From positions 9,115 through 73,114 of the forward strand of contig NZ_PHRF01000057.1 of the NCBI RefSeq assembly GCF_004151105.1: DNA of 64,000 nucleotides, written 5' to 3'. Made by a program: the position numbers and the translations under genes. A model generated the notes under the pieces. It had not been told where the DNA came from, did no database searches, and was given only the letters and a program-made list of their open reading frames with translations. Shown here one piece after another: positions 10,283 to 18,421 of this stretch. Origin of the DNA: Streptomyces sp. L-9-10. GTDB taxonomy: Bacteria; Actinomycetota; Actinomycetes; Streptomycetales; Streptomycetaceae. The number at the start of each line of letters is the position of its first letter. The first letter of the stretch is position 1.

Positions 10283-10316
10283 CCCGCGGCGGGCGGGCGA
10301 AGTCGTCCGCCGCGGG
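10283..10316. terminator. Hairpin downstream of NRPS gene
   Basis: Inverted repeat CCCGCGGCGG (10283-10292) with CCGCCGCGGG (10307-10316), 14-base loop, 45 bases after the NRPS stop codon. No T-tract. It may assist the stronger hairpin further downstream. Confidence 0.4.
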
Positions 10317-10375
10317 CGTCGTTTAGGCGTACGGCGGCGGTTCAGGCGCACACGGCAGCAGACTGAGGTACCGAC

Positions 10376-10427
10376 GAAGCCCGTTGAGGCTCCTGCGCCA
10401 ACCGACGCAGGAGCCTCAACGGGCTTC
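10376..10427. terminator. Perfect 22-bp hairpin between convergent genes
   Basis: Arms 10376-10397 and 10406-10427 are perfectly complementary over 22 bp with an 8-base loop (CCAACCGA). It lies between the NRPS stop and the convergent transporter stop, so it can act as a bidirectional terminator. Confidence 0.85.
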
Positions 10428-10469
10428 ACGGCCACCCGCACCAGAGGTGCGGGCAGCCGCAGCAGAGTT

Positions 10470-11969
10470 TCAGGCCCCCGCCGTGTCCGACCGTTCCGCG
10501 CGGCGCAGCAGCAGCGCGGCGAGCAGTCCGCCCGCCAGTACCGCGACCGCGCCCACCAGCTGACTGGTCTCCAGGCCCGACGCGAAGCCCTCGGTGACAC
10601 GCCGCTTCTCCTCCGCGTCGTGCGCGGCGGCGAGCGCCGTCGGCAGCGACGCCGCGCCCACCGCTCCCGGGACGAGAGCCGCGAAGCGGGAGTTCAGCAC
10701 CGCGCCCAGAGTGGCGACGCCGAGGCCGTTGCCGAATTCGCCGAGCGTGCCGTTGACGCCCGCGCCCACGCCCGCCTTCTCCGGAGGGATCGCGCTCATG
10801 ATCGCGTTGGCCATCGCCGGCGAGGCGAGCGCGATGCCCGCCCCCATGACGACCAGACCGAGCAGCATCCCGGAGTACGCGTGTCCGCCGAGCAGCGCGA
10901 TCGCGGCGAGACCGGCGGCGAGCATGCTCATCCCGGCGGCGATGGTGACCGGAGTGCCGAGCTTGGGCAACAGCCGGGCACCCACGCCCACGACATTGAG
11001 GGCCACCACGGTCAGCGCCAGGGGCGCCGTACGCAGACCCGCCTCCAACGGCCCGTATCCCAGCACGAATTGCAGATGCTGGGTGAGGAGGAACAGCGAG
11101 CCGCCCATGCCGAAGGCGATCAGCACCGCGCCCGCCACCGCCCCGACGAAGCGCTGGTCGCGGAAGAACCGCATATCCAGCATCGGGTACGGGATCCGCA
11201 GCTCCCACGCCACGAACCCGGCCAGGACGGCCAGGCCGATGCTCGCGGAGGTGATCACATGCCCGGAGGCCCAGCCGTGCTCGGGACCGGAGATGATCGC
11301 GTACACGACGCCCGTCATCCCGATGGTGGAGAGCAGCGCCCCGAGCAGATCGGGCCGGTCGCCCTCCTTGGTCTTCGATTCCGGTACGAGGGCGATCACC
11401 GCGGCCAGGCCCATCACCGCGACCGGGATATTGATCAGGAAGATCGCGCCCCACCAGAAGTGGTCCAGCATGACGCCGCCGACCAGCGGGCCCACGGCGA
11501 ATCCGAGCGAGTTGACAGTCGCCCAGAGGGCGATGGCCCTGACCCGCTCCGTCTCGTCGAAGATCTGCACGACGACGGCGAGCGTCGTGGTGATCAGCAG
11601 CGCGCCACCGACCCCCATCCCCGCGCGCGCCGCGATCAACTGCGCGGTGGAATCAGCGAGTCCGGCGACCAGCGAGCCGATACCGAACAGCGCGAGACCG
11701 GCGATCAGCATCTTCTTGCGGCCGTAACGGTCCGCGGCGCTTCCCGCGGTGAGCAGCAGGCCCGACTGGACCAGCGAGTACGCGTTGATCATCCACTGCA
11801 CGTCGGTCGTGGACGCGTCCAGCTCCCTGGTGAGGGAGGGGATCGCGACATTCAGCACGGTGTTGTCGAGCAGCACGGTGAGCTGGGCGAGACAGATGAC
11901 GCCGAGAATGAGCCAGCGCTGCGGATGGCCCGTCGGGGCCTTGCCGGCTTCGGTGGTCGTCGCCGTCAT
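10470..11969 (-). CDS. MFS drug exporter, DHA2 (14-TM) family
   Basis: Proton-coupled membrane exporter of the EmrB/QacA type, 499 residues. The ATG at 11969 is chosen because the chain from there (MTATTTEAG) leads straight into the first membrane helix (LILGVICLAQLTVLLDNTVL). The longer upstream frame is rich in Arg and Pro and looks non-coding. Family marks: D-x-T-x-L-N-V-A-I-P in helix 1, the loop motif AADRYGRKKML between helices 2 and 3, and GALLITTTLAVVVQ in helix 4. About 14 hydrophobic segments can be counted. It converges on the NRPS gene and could export its product, but it is also divergent from yigZ and shares no operon with the NRPS. No TetR-type regulator is adjacent. Substrate unknown. 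Confidence 0.9.
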   Translation of the reverse strand: MTATTTEAGKAPTGHPQRWLILGVICLAQLTVLLDNTVLNVAIPSLTRELDASTTDVQWMINAYSLVQSGLLLTAGSAADRYGRKKMLIAGLALFGIGSLVAGLADSTAQLIAARAGMGVGGALLITTTLAVVVQIFDETERVRAIALWATVNSLGFAVGPLVGGVMLDHFWWGAIFLINIPVAVMGLAAVIALVPESKTKEGDRPDLLGALLSTIGMTGVVYAIISGPEHGWASGHVITSASIGLAVLAGFVAWELRIPYPMLDMRFFRDQRFVGAVAGAVLIAFGMGGSLFLLTQHLQFVLGYGPLEAGLRTAPLALTVVALNVVGVGARLLPKLGTPVTIAAGMSMLAAGLAAIALLGGHAYSGMLLGLVVMGAGIALASPAMANAIMSAIPPEKAGVGAGVNGTLGEFGNGLGVATLGAVLNSRFAALVPGAVGAASLPTALAAAHDAEEKRRVTEGFASGLETSQLVGAVAVLAGGLLAALLLRRAERSDTAGA

Positions 11970-12219
11970 ACAATCCTGCCTTCTGGTCCGGTGGTCACGG
12001 TTGCCCTGTGTCCTGCCGACCCGGAAGCGGGGGAGACACCACGGACGCGGACGCGGGACCGCGCCGCTCGCCCACCCTCCCGGAACCGCGCGAAGCCGGA
12101 CAAGGAGTTTCCGCACTGCCCGAAACGCGCGACGGCCGCGCGACCGCGCCTTTCTCTCTCCCTCGCCGCCGGAGCGCACGCCGGTCGCATGCCGGTCGAA
12201 GGGCGGATCGGGCCCCGCA

Positions 12220-12225
12220 TAGGGT
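12220..12225 (+). promoter_or_regulatory. Candidate -10 element of yigZ, possibly leaderless
   Basis: TAGGGT ends 6 bases before the yigZ ATG, which would place the transcript start at or next to the start codon. A G-rich stretch between them could instead serve as a weak ribosome-binding site. No good -35 seen. Confidence 0.35.
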
Positions 12226-12231
12226 GGGGGG

Positions 12232-12852
12232 ATGCAGGAGCAGTACCGAACCGTCGCCCGCGCGGGCGTGCACGAGACCGAGATCAACCGGTCGCGCTTC
12301 ATCTGCGCGCTGGCGCCCGTGGCGACGGAGGAGGAGGCGCAGGAGTTCGTCGCCGGCGTCCGCAAGGACCACCCGACGGCCACGCACAACTGCTTCGCGT
12401 ATGTGATCGGCGCCGACGCCTCCGTGCAGAAGGCCAGTGACGACGGCGAGCCCGGTGGTACGGCGGGGGCGCCGATGCTCCAGATGCTGATGCGACGCGA
12501 GGTGCGCTACACCGCCGCGGTCGTGACCCGCTACTACGGCGGGGTCAAACTCGGTGCGGGCGGTCTGATCCGGGCGTACGGCGGAGTCGTCGGCGAGGCC
12601 CTGGACGCCGTCGGCACCCTGACCCGGCAGCGTTTCCGGCTGGCGACCGTCACCGTCGACCACCAGCGCGCGGGCCGGCTGGAGAACGATCTGCGGGCGA
12701 CCGGGCGTGTGGTGAGGGACGTGCGGTACGCCGAGGCGGTGACGATCGAGATCGGCCTGCCGGACTCCGAGGTGCCTGCGTTCCGGGCGTGGCTGGCCGA
12801 TACGACGGCGGGTACCGCCGAGCTGGAACTGGGCGGAGAAGCCTTTGCCTGA
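12232..12852 (+). CDS. yigZ: YigZ/IMPACT family protein (UPF0029)
   Basis: 206-residue protein of the YigZ/IMPACT family, whose eukaryotic members modulate GCN2; the bacterial role is not settled. The N-terminal half carries the family core: THNCFAYVIG at 51-60, DDGEPGGTAGAPML at 70-83 and YYGGVKLGAGGLIRAY at 101-116. The C-terminal domain (about 135-206) is the ferredoxin-like DUF1949 part. It starts at ATG 12232. Its last codons contain the Shine-Dalgarno and TTG start of the next small ORF, giving an 8-base overlap. It is the first gene of a run that continues into sbcD and sbcC. Confidence 0.92.
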   Translation: MQEQYRTVARAGVHETEINRSRFICALAPVATEEEAQEFVAGVRKDHPTATHNCFAYVIGADASVQKASDDGEPGGTAGAPMLQMLMRREVRYTAAVVTRYYGGVKLGAGGLIRAYGGVVGEALDAVGTLTRQRFRLATVTVDHQRAGRLENDLRATGRVVRDVRYAEAVTIEIGLPDSEVPAFRAWLADTTAGTAELELGGEAFA

Positions 12853-13072
12853 CGCGTACGACCAGAGCAGCGCGTACGACCAGAGCAGCGCGTACGGCGA
12901 GGACAGCGCGTACGGCGAGCGCGGCGCCCGCGACGAGTACAGCGCACACAGCGCACACAGCGCACACAGCGCACACAGCGCACACAGCGCACACAACGCG
13001 TACGACGAGTACGGCGCCCGCGCGGTGTCAGGTATGTCCCGCGTCTCTCGCCCGCTGGAGGGCCGGTCTTGA
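12845..13072 (+). CDS. Repeat-built small ORF coupled to yigZ and sbcD
   Basis: 75 codons, not recognised. TTG start at 12845 with GGAG 6 bases upstream, inside the end of yigZ. The stop overlaps the sbcD start as TTGA (13069-13072), and the sbcD ribosome site GGAGGG lies within it. The peptide is a periodic array: AYDQSS, AYDQSS, AYGEDS, AYGERG, ARDEYS, then AHS five times and AHN, then AYDEYG and ARAVSG. At DNA level these are 18-bp units followed by 9-bp units (GCACACAGC). The frame is preserved through every unit and couples at both ends, which favours translation. It could equally be an expanded non-coding spacer whose unit lengths are multiples of three by chance. Rich in Tyr, Ser, His and Asp/Glu, with no hydrophobic segment. 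Confidence 0.45.
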   Translation: MPDAYDQSSAYDQSSAYGEDSAYGERGARDEYSAHSAHSAHSAHSAHSAHNAYDEYGARAVSGMSRVSRPLEGRS

Positions 13073-14235
13073 GGATTCTGCACACGTCGGACTGGCATCT
13101 CGGGCGGTCGTTCCACCGCGTGAACATGCTCGACGCCCAGGCCGCGTTCCTCGACCACCTCGTGGCCACGGCCCACGACCGCGAGGTGGACGCCGTCGTC
13201 GTCGCGGGCGATGTCTACGACCGGGCCGTGCCTCCGCTCAGCGCGGTGGAGCTGTTCGACCGGGCCCTGCACCGTCTCGCCGATGCCGGCGTCCCGACCG
13301 TGATGATCTCCGGGAACCATGACTCGGCCCGCAGACTCGGCGTGCTCTCCGGACTGGTCGAGCGCGCGGGGATCCATCTGCGGACCGACCCGGCCGGCTG
13401 CGCCACGCCCGTCCTGCTGAAGGACGCGCACGGCGGGGTGGCCTTCTACGGGCTGCCCTATCTCGAACCGGCCTTGGTACGGGACGAGTTCAAGGTGGCC
13501 AAGGCCGGCCACGAGACGGTGCTCGGCGCCGCGATGGAGCGGGTACGGGCCGACCTCGCGGGACGCCACGCGGGCACCCGCTCCGTCGTTCTCGCGCACG
13601 CGTTCGTCACGGGCGGCACGCCCAGCGACAGCGAGCGCGACATCACCGTGGGCGGTGTGGCGGCCGTGCCCTCCGGAGTCTTCGACGGTGTCGACTATGT
13701 CGCCCTGGGGCATCTGCACGGCGCCCAGACCCTCACCGAACGTGTCCGTTACGCGGGCTCGCCGCTCGCGTACTCCTTCTCGGAGACCACACACCGCAAG
13801 ACGATGTGGCTGGTGGAGCTGGGCCCGGAGGGCGGGATCGAAGCCGAGCGGATCGACTGCCCGGTGCCGCGCGCCCTGGCCAGGATCCGGGGCACGCTCG
13901 ACGAACTGCTCGACGATCCGGCACTCGTCCGCCACGAGGAGTCGTGGGTCGAGGCGACCCTGACCGATCCCGTACGCCCCGCCGAGCCCATGGCCCGGCT
14001 CGCCGAGCGTTTCCCGTACACACTCAGCCTCGTCTTCGACCCGGAGCGGAAGGACGACGACCCGCGGTCCTCCTACGCGCAGCGTCTCGCCGGCCGTACC
14101 GACCAGCAGATCGCGGAGGACTTCGTGGCGCACGTACGGGGTGGATCGGGGCCCGACGAGCCCGAACGCGGCGTGCTGCGGGCCGCCTTCGAGGATGTGC
14201 GGGTCGACGCGACGGCGCGCGAGGTGACCCCGTGA
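13069..14235 (+). CDS. sbcD: Exonuclease SbcD, nuclease subunit of SbcCD (Mre11-like)
   Basis: Mn-dependent nuclease subunit that with SbcC cuts DNA hairpins and protein-blocked ends. 388 residues, full length. All metallophosphoesterase motifs are present: SDWHLG (Asp8, His10), GDVYD (Asp48), GNHDS (Asn83, His84), His177 in VLAHAF, and GHLHG (His215, His217). TTG start at 13069, which gives the standard N-terminus MRILHTSDWHLG; GGAGGG lies 6 bases upstream. The start overlaps the preceding small ORF by 4 bases, and the end overlaps sbcC as GTGA, so the two subunits should be made together. The C-terminal part (about 270-388) is the SbcC-binding region. Confidence 0.95.
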   Translation: MRILHTSDWHLGRSFHRVNMLDAQAAFLDHLVATAHDREVDAVVVAGDVYDRAVPPLSAVELFDRALHRLADAGVPTVMISGNHDSARRLGVLSGLVERAGIHLRTDPAGCATPVLLKDAHGGVAFYGLPYLEPALVRDEFKVAKAGHETVLGAAMERVRADLAGRHAGTRSVVLAHAFVTGGTPSDSERDITVGGVAAVPSGVFDGVDYVALGHLHGAQTLTERVRYAGSPLAYSFSETTHRKTMWLVELGPEGGIEAERIDCPVPRALARIRGTLDELLDDPALVRHEESWVEATLTDPVRPAEPMARLAERFPYTLSLVFDPERKDDDPRSSYAQRLAGRTDQQIAEDFVAHVRGGSGPDEPERGVLRAAFEDVRVDATAREVTP

Positions 14236-17200
14236 GGCTGCACCGGCTGACCATCACCGCCTTCGGGCCCTTCGCCACCACCGAGGAAGTGGACTTCGAC
14301 GCGCTCTGCGCCGCCGGGCTCTTTCTGCTGCACGGACCGACCGGTGCGGGGAAGACCTCCGTACTCGACGCGGTCTGCTACGCGCTGTACGGCGCCGTGC
14401 CGGGCGCCCGCCAGAGCCCCGGGGCCACTCTCCGCAGCGATCACGCGCCCGCCGGGACCCCCACCGAGATCGGCCTCGATCTGACCGTGGGCAGCCGGCG
14501 GCTGGAAATCGTCCGACGGCCCGCGCAGCTCCGGCCGAAGAAGCGGACGAAGGGATTCACGACCGAGAAGGCGCAGAGCCGGCTGCGTGAGTACGACGCG
14601 GAGAGCGGCACCTGGCGGGCGCTGAGCCGCTCCCACCAGGAGATCGGCGAGGAGATCGGCCAGCTGCTCGGGATGAGCAGGGAGCAGTTCTGCCAGGTGG
14701 TGCTGTTGCCGCAGGGCGACTTCGCCCGGTTTCTGCGCGCTGACGCGGAGGCGCGCGGCAGACTGCTCGGCAAGCTCTTCGACACCCGCAGGTTCGCCGC
14801 GGTCGAGGAGCGTCTCGCCGAACTGCGGCGCGCCGCCGAGCACCGGGTACGCGCGGGTGACGACCGGCTTCTCGCCGTCGCGCAGCGCCTCGCCCAGGAA
14901 GCGGGTGCGGGCGACGACCGTACGGCGCAGCCCCCGGACAACCGTACGGCGCAGCCCCCGGGCAACCGGGCGGCGTCACACCCAGGCAACCGTACGGCGC
15001 GGCCCGCGGGTGACCCTACGGCGCCGCCCCTGCCCGAACTGCGGCCGGGCGACGCGGGGTTCGCCCCCGCGGTTCTGGAGTGGGCGGCGGTCGTGCGCAC
15101 CGGCGCCCACGAGTGGTCCGACATCATCGAATCCGCTCTGTCCGCCGCCGGGAGCCGCGCCGCCGCGGCCCGGAGCGCGCTGGACGCCGAGCGTGAACTG
15201 GCCACACTGCAAGGCCGGTTCGCGGAGACACGGCGCCGCGCCGAAGCACTGGAGGAGCAGCGCGCCGAGCACGAGCGGGCGCGGGCCCGGCTGGAGCGTT
15301 CCCACAAGGCGGAGTTGGTCGCCCCGGCGCTCTCGCTGCGCGCCGACGCCGAACAGGCACACCGCTCCGCCACCGCCGAGCAGGCGCGCACCCGCACGCT
15401 GCTGCCCGCCGGCCTCACGGACGCCGGAGCGGAACAACTCGCCGCGCTGGCAGGGAATCTGCGGCAGGAACTGGGCGCGCTCGACGCCGCCCGACGCGCC
15501 GAGCACCGCGACGCCGCGATCACGGCCGAGCGCGCCGACCTGGACCGGCAGGCGCGGGCCGACGACGAGGTCCTCCAGGAGGCGGCCGACTGGCTCGCCG
15601 GGTGGGAGTCCCGACGCGGCGCCCTCCAGGACCGTATCGAGGCCGCACAGGAGGCGGCGACCCGCGCCGAACAGCTCGCCGGACAACTCGACCCCGCACG
15701 CGACCGGCTGGACGCGGCCCGGCGGCGTGACACCCTCGACGCGGCGGCCTCCGAGGCCGGGCAGCGGCTCAACTCGGCCCGGGAACAGGCCAATACGGCA
15801 CACGAGCACTGGCTCGACCTGCGCGGACGACGGCTGGCCGGCATGGCGGCCGAGCTGGCCGCCCGGCTCGTCGACGGCGAACCCTGCGCGGTGTGCGGCT
15901 CCGCCGCTCACCCCGGCCCCGCACAGGCCGCCGACGGCCAGGTCGACCCCGCGGCGGAGGACGCCGCGCTGGCGGCGTACCGGCGCGCCGACGAGACCCG
16001 CGGACTCGCCGAACGCGAGCACACGGCGGTACGGGAGCGACACGCGGCGGCCCGCGCGGCGGCCGGCGAGTCGAGTGTGGCCGAACTCGCCGCGCTCACC
16101 GAACGGCTGGAACGGGAACACACCGAGGCCCGCCGCGTCGCCGCCGGTACGCACGCGGCCCGCGAGGCCCTGGGCCGCGCCGAGCGTGAGTACGAGGGCA
16201 GGCTCACCGCGCAGCGCGAGGCCGAACGCCGCGTCGCCGCCCGTACGTCGCGACGCGACGCCCTCGACAGTGAACAGAGCGCGCTGCGGTCCGAGTTGAG
16301 CCGCGCCCGGGGAGACGCGGACAGCGTCGCCGAGCGCGCCGCGCGGCTGGCGGACCGGGCCGGCCGTCTCGCCGAGGCGGCCGAGGCGGTACGCGCCGTC
16401 GAAACCACCGCGCTCCGGCTCAAGGAGGCCGACGGCCGACTCGCGGGAGCCGCCTTCCGGGCCGGGTTCGACACCCCTGAGGCCGCGGCGGACGCCCTGC
16501 TCACCGACACCGACCGGCGGGAGCTCCAGCACCGGCTGGACGACTGGCGGGCCGAGGCCGCCGCGGTCGCCGACCGGCTCGCGGAACCGGAGACCCGGGC
16601 CGCCGCGGATCATCCGCCCGCCAGAACAGAGGCCGCCGCGGCGGCCCACGACGCCGCCGAACGTGCCCTGCGCGACGCGTCGTCCGCCGCGGCCACCGCC
16701 GGAGGCCGACGCGCCGAGCTGGGCAGACTCTCCCGGCTGGCCGAGGCCGAGGTACGCGCGCTCGGCCCGGTGCGCGACGAGTACGACAGGGTGGCCCGTC
16801 TCGCCGGTCTCACCGCGGGCACCTCCACCGACAACGAACGCAGGATGCGCCTGGAGTCCTACGTCCTGGCCGCCCGCCTCGAACAGGTCGCGGCGGCGGC
16901 CACCGTACGGCTCCAGCGCATGTCCTCCGGCCGCTACGCCCTGGTCCACTCCGACGCCAGAACGGGCGGCCAGCGGCGCTCCGGGCTCGGGCTCCAGGTC
17001 ATCGACGCCTGGACCGGCAGCGCGCGCGACACCTCGACACTCTCCGGCGGTGAGACCTTCTTCGCGTCCCTCGCGCTCGCGCTCGGCCTCGCGGACGTCG
17101 TCACCGACGAGGCCGGCGGCGTACGGCTGGACACCCTCTTCATCGACGAGGGCTTCGGCAGCCTGGACGACCAGACGCTGGACGAGGTCCTGGACGTCCT

Positions 17201-17342
17201 CGACTCGCTCAGGGAGCGCGACCGCAGCGTCGGCATCGTCAGCCATGTCGCCGATCTGCGCCGTCGCATCCCCACCCAGCTGGAGATCGTCAAGGACCGC
17301 CACGGCTCGGCGGTCCGGCAGGGGACACAGAGATCCCTCTGA
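14232..17342 (+). CDS. sbcC: SbcC, ATPase/coiled-coil subunit of SbcCD (Rad50-like)
   Basis: SMC-like ATPase partner of SbcD, 1036 residues. GTG start at 14232 inside the sbcD stop (GTGA). Walker A GPTGAGKT at 35-42; Q-loop LLPQGDF near 160; long coiled coil either side of a zinc hook C-A-V-C (Cys552, Cys555); ABC signature LSGGE near 937; Walker B LFIDEGFGSLD near 969-979. An oddity is a proline-rich five-fold octapeptide repeat at residues 228-267, where the first coiled coil would be expected to run on. It should interrupt the helix. Otherwise the length and motif spacing are normal for actinobacterial SbcC, and the ATPase parts are intact. Confidence 0.95.
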   Translation: MRLHRLTITAFGPFATTEEVDFDALCAAGLFLLHGPTGAGKTSVLDAVCYALYGAVPGARQSPGATLRSDHAPAGTPTEIGLDLTVGSRRLEIVRRPAQLRPKKRTKGFTTEKAQSRLREYDAESGTWRALSRSHQEIGEEIGQLLGMSREQFCQVVLLPQGDFARFLRADAEARGRLLGKLFDTRRFAAVEERLAELRRAAEHRVRAGDDRLLAVAQRLAQEAGAGDDRTAQPPDNRTAQPPGNRAASHPGNRTARPAGDPTAPPLPELRPGDAGFAPAVLEWAAVVRTGAHEWSDIIESALSAAGSRAAAARSALDAERELATLQGRFAETRRRAEALEEQRAEHERARARLERSHKAELVAPALSLRADAEQAHRSATAEQARTRTLLPAGLTDAGAEQLAALAGNLRQELGALDAARRAEHRDAAITAERADLDRQARADDEVLQEAADWLAGWESRRGALQDRIEAAQEAATRAEQLAGQLDPARDRLDAARRRDTLDAAASEAGQRLNSAREQANTAHEHWLDLRGRRLAGMAAELAARLVDGEPCAVCGSAAHPGPAQAADGQVDPAAEDAALAAYRRADETRGLAEREHTAVRERHAAARAAAGESSVAELAALTERLEREHTEARRVAAGTHAAREALGRAEREYEGRLTAQREAERRVAARTSRRDALDSEQSALRSELSRARGDADSVAERAARLADRAGRLAEAAEAVRAVETTALRLKEADGRLAGAAFRAGFDTPEAAADALLTDTDRRELQHRLDDWRAEAAAVADRLAEPETRAAADHPPARTEAAAAAHDAAERALRDASSAAATAGGRRAELGRLSRLAEAEVRALGPVRDEYDRVARLAGLTAGTSTDNERRMRLESYVLAARLEQVAAAATVRLQRMSSGRYALVHSDARTGGQRRSGLGLQVIDAWTGSARDTSTLSGGETFFASLALALGLADVVTDEAGGVRLDTLFIDEGFGSLDDQTLDEVLDVLDSLRERDRSVGIVSHVADLRRRIPTQLEIVKDRHGSAVRQGTQRSL
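14913..15032 (+). repeat. Five tandem 24-bp units inside sbcC
   Basis: Five in-frame 24-bp units encode variants of D/G-N-R-T-A-Q-P-P. The first two are identical except in the first two codons and the later ones diverge. They interrupt the predicted ascending coiled coil of SbcC. Confidence 0.85.
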
Positions 17343-17347
17343 GAAGA

Positions 17348-17373
17348 GACCTGTGAAGAAGACCTGTGAAGAA
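17348..17373 (+). repeat. 13-bp tandem direct repeat after sbcC
   Basis: GACCTGTGAAGAA occurs twice in direct succession (17348-17360, 17361-17373), just after the sbcC stop. Role unknown. It is one of several short duplications at gene ends in this window. Confidence 0.6.
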
Positions 17374-17416
17374 AACCGGATGACAACGGCCGGCCCGCAC
17401 CGCAAGATCTTTGCCC

Positions 17417-18268
17417 ATGCCCGCACTTGAGCCCCCCGCCCCCGAAGCACTCCGCCGTGACCCGCTGCCGCTGCGCGGCCGTACCGCGCTGGTCACCGGT
17501 GCCAGCCGGCGTGGCGGTATCGGATACGCGGTCGCCCGGCGCCTCGTCGCGTACGGCGCGAGCGTGTATCTCCATCACCATGTGCCGCACGACGCCGCAC
17601 AGCCCTGGGGCTCCGATCCGGACGGACCGGAAGGCGTCGCCGCCGCCGTACGGGAGGCGCGCGCGGATCCGGCGGCGCGGGTGGTGCACGGCCCCGCCGA
17701 TCTGTCCGGGGCCGAGGCGCCCGCCGCGCTGATCGCCACCGCCGCCGAGGCGCTCGGCGGGCGGCTCGACATCCTGGTCGCCAACCACGCGCTCAGCGGT
17801 GACGACGGCACGCTCGACACCATCGACGCGGCGATGCTCGACGCCCACTGGGCGATCGACACCCGGTCGGTGATCCTGCTCATCCAGGCCTACGCCCGGC
17901 TGCGCGCGACGCTCCCGGCCCGTACGCCCGGCGGCCGGGTCATGATGATGACGTCGGGCCAGGACATCGCGGGCGGGATGCCGGGGGAGATCGCCTACGG
18001 TCTGGCCAAGGGAGCCCTCGCCTCCGCGACCCGGTCGCTGGCCACCACGCTCGCGGAGCGGGCGGTGACGGTCAACACCGTCAACCCCGGCCCCGTCGAC
18101 ACGGGTTACCTGACGGGTGCGGCGTACGAGGAGATCGCGGCGATGTTCCCGGGCGGTCGCTGGGGGATGCCCGACGACCCGGCCCGGCTGATCGCCTGGC
18201 TGGCCACCGACGAGGCCGAGTGGATCACAGGTCAGGTCATCGACTCCGAGGGCGGCCTCCGCCGCTGA
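17417..18268 (+). CDS. Short-chain dehydrogenase/reductase (SDR)
   Basis: NAD(P)-dependent classical SDR, 283 residues. Cofactor motif TGASRRGGIG at 27-36, an NNAG-like segment (VANHA), and the catalytic triad Ser180, Tyr194, Lys198 (in TSG and YGLAK). The C-terminal EWITGQVIDSEGGLR is typical of FabG-like members. ATG 17417 is preferred; an in-frame TTG two codons earlier is possible. The inserted segment in TGASRRGGIG resembles the enoyl-reductase or aminoglycoside-type SDRs annotated as 3-oxoacyl-ACP reductase, but the substrate cannot be read from the sequence. It lies 74 bases after sbcC on the same strand and may have its own promoter. A hairpin terminator follows. Confidence 0.88.
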   Translation: MPALEPPAPEALRRDPLPLRGRTALVTGASRRGGIGYAVARRLVAYGASVYLHHHVPHDAAQPWGSDPDGPEGVAAAVREARADPAARVVHGPADLSGAEAPAALIATAAEALGGRLDILVANHALSGDDGTLDTIDAAMLDAHWAIDTRSVILLIQAYARLRATLPARTPGGRVMMMTSGQDIAGGMPGEIAYGLAKGALASATRSLATTLAERAVTVNTVNPGPVDTGYLTGAAYEEIAAMFPGGRWGMPDDPARLIAWLATDEAEWITGQVIDSEGGLRR

Positions 18269-18318
18269 CCGCAGCCGACGGGGCGGGGCCGGCCGGGCTC
18301 ATGCCTGTGGCCCGCGCC

Positions 18319-18357
18319 CGGCCCCTCTCCGTAGGCACCTCGTACGGAGAGGGGCCG
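18319..18357. terminator. 15-bp hairpin between convergent SDR and DUF885 genes
   Basis: Perfect 15-bp arms (18319-18333 and 18343-18357, core GGCCCCTCTCCGTA) with a 9-base loop. It sits between two converging genes and can serve both. Confidence 0.8.
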
Positions 18358-18421
18358 CTGCGTACGTACCGCCGCATACGTACCACGTCGTACGCGGCGC
18401 GTCGTACGAACCGGCGCGGGG

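Noticed and set aside
10374..10430. Integration site or tRNA-like element in the 22-bp hairpin
   Set aside because: No tRNA features and no integrase in the window; its position between convergent genes fits a terminator.
12008..12231. Open frames upstream of yigZ in the MFS-yigZ gap
   Set aside because: Composition is Arg/Pro-rich and no conserved segment is seen; treated as a divergent promoter region.
12653..13020. CRISPR-like array in the sbcD upstream repeats
   Set aside because: Units are directly adjacent without spacers and are only 9-18 bp; this is a simple tandem repeat.
13806..14231. Long 5' extension of the sbcC frame
   Set aside because: It overlaps sbcD entirely and reads as Arg-rich shadow. 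The GTG at 14232 in the GTGA overlap gives the conserved N-terminus.
14976..17450. 824-codon reverse frame opposite sbcC
   Set aside because: Antisense shadow of sbcC with Arg/Gly-rich low-complexity translation and no start context.
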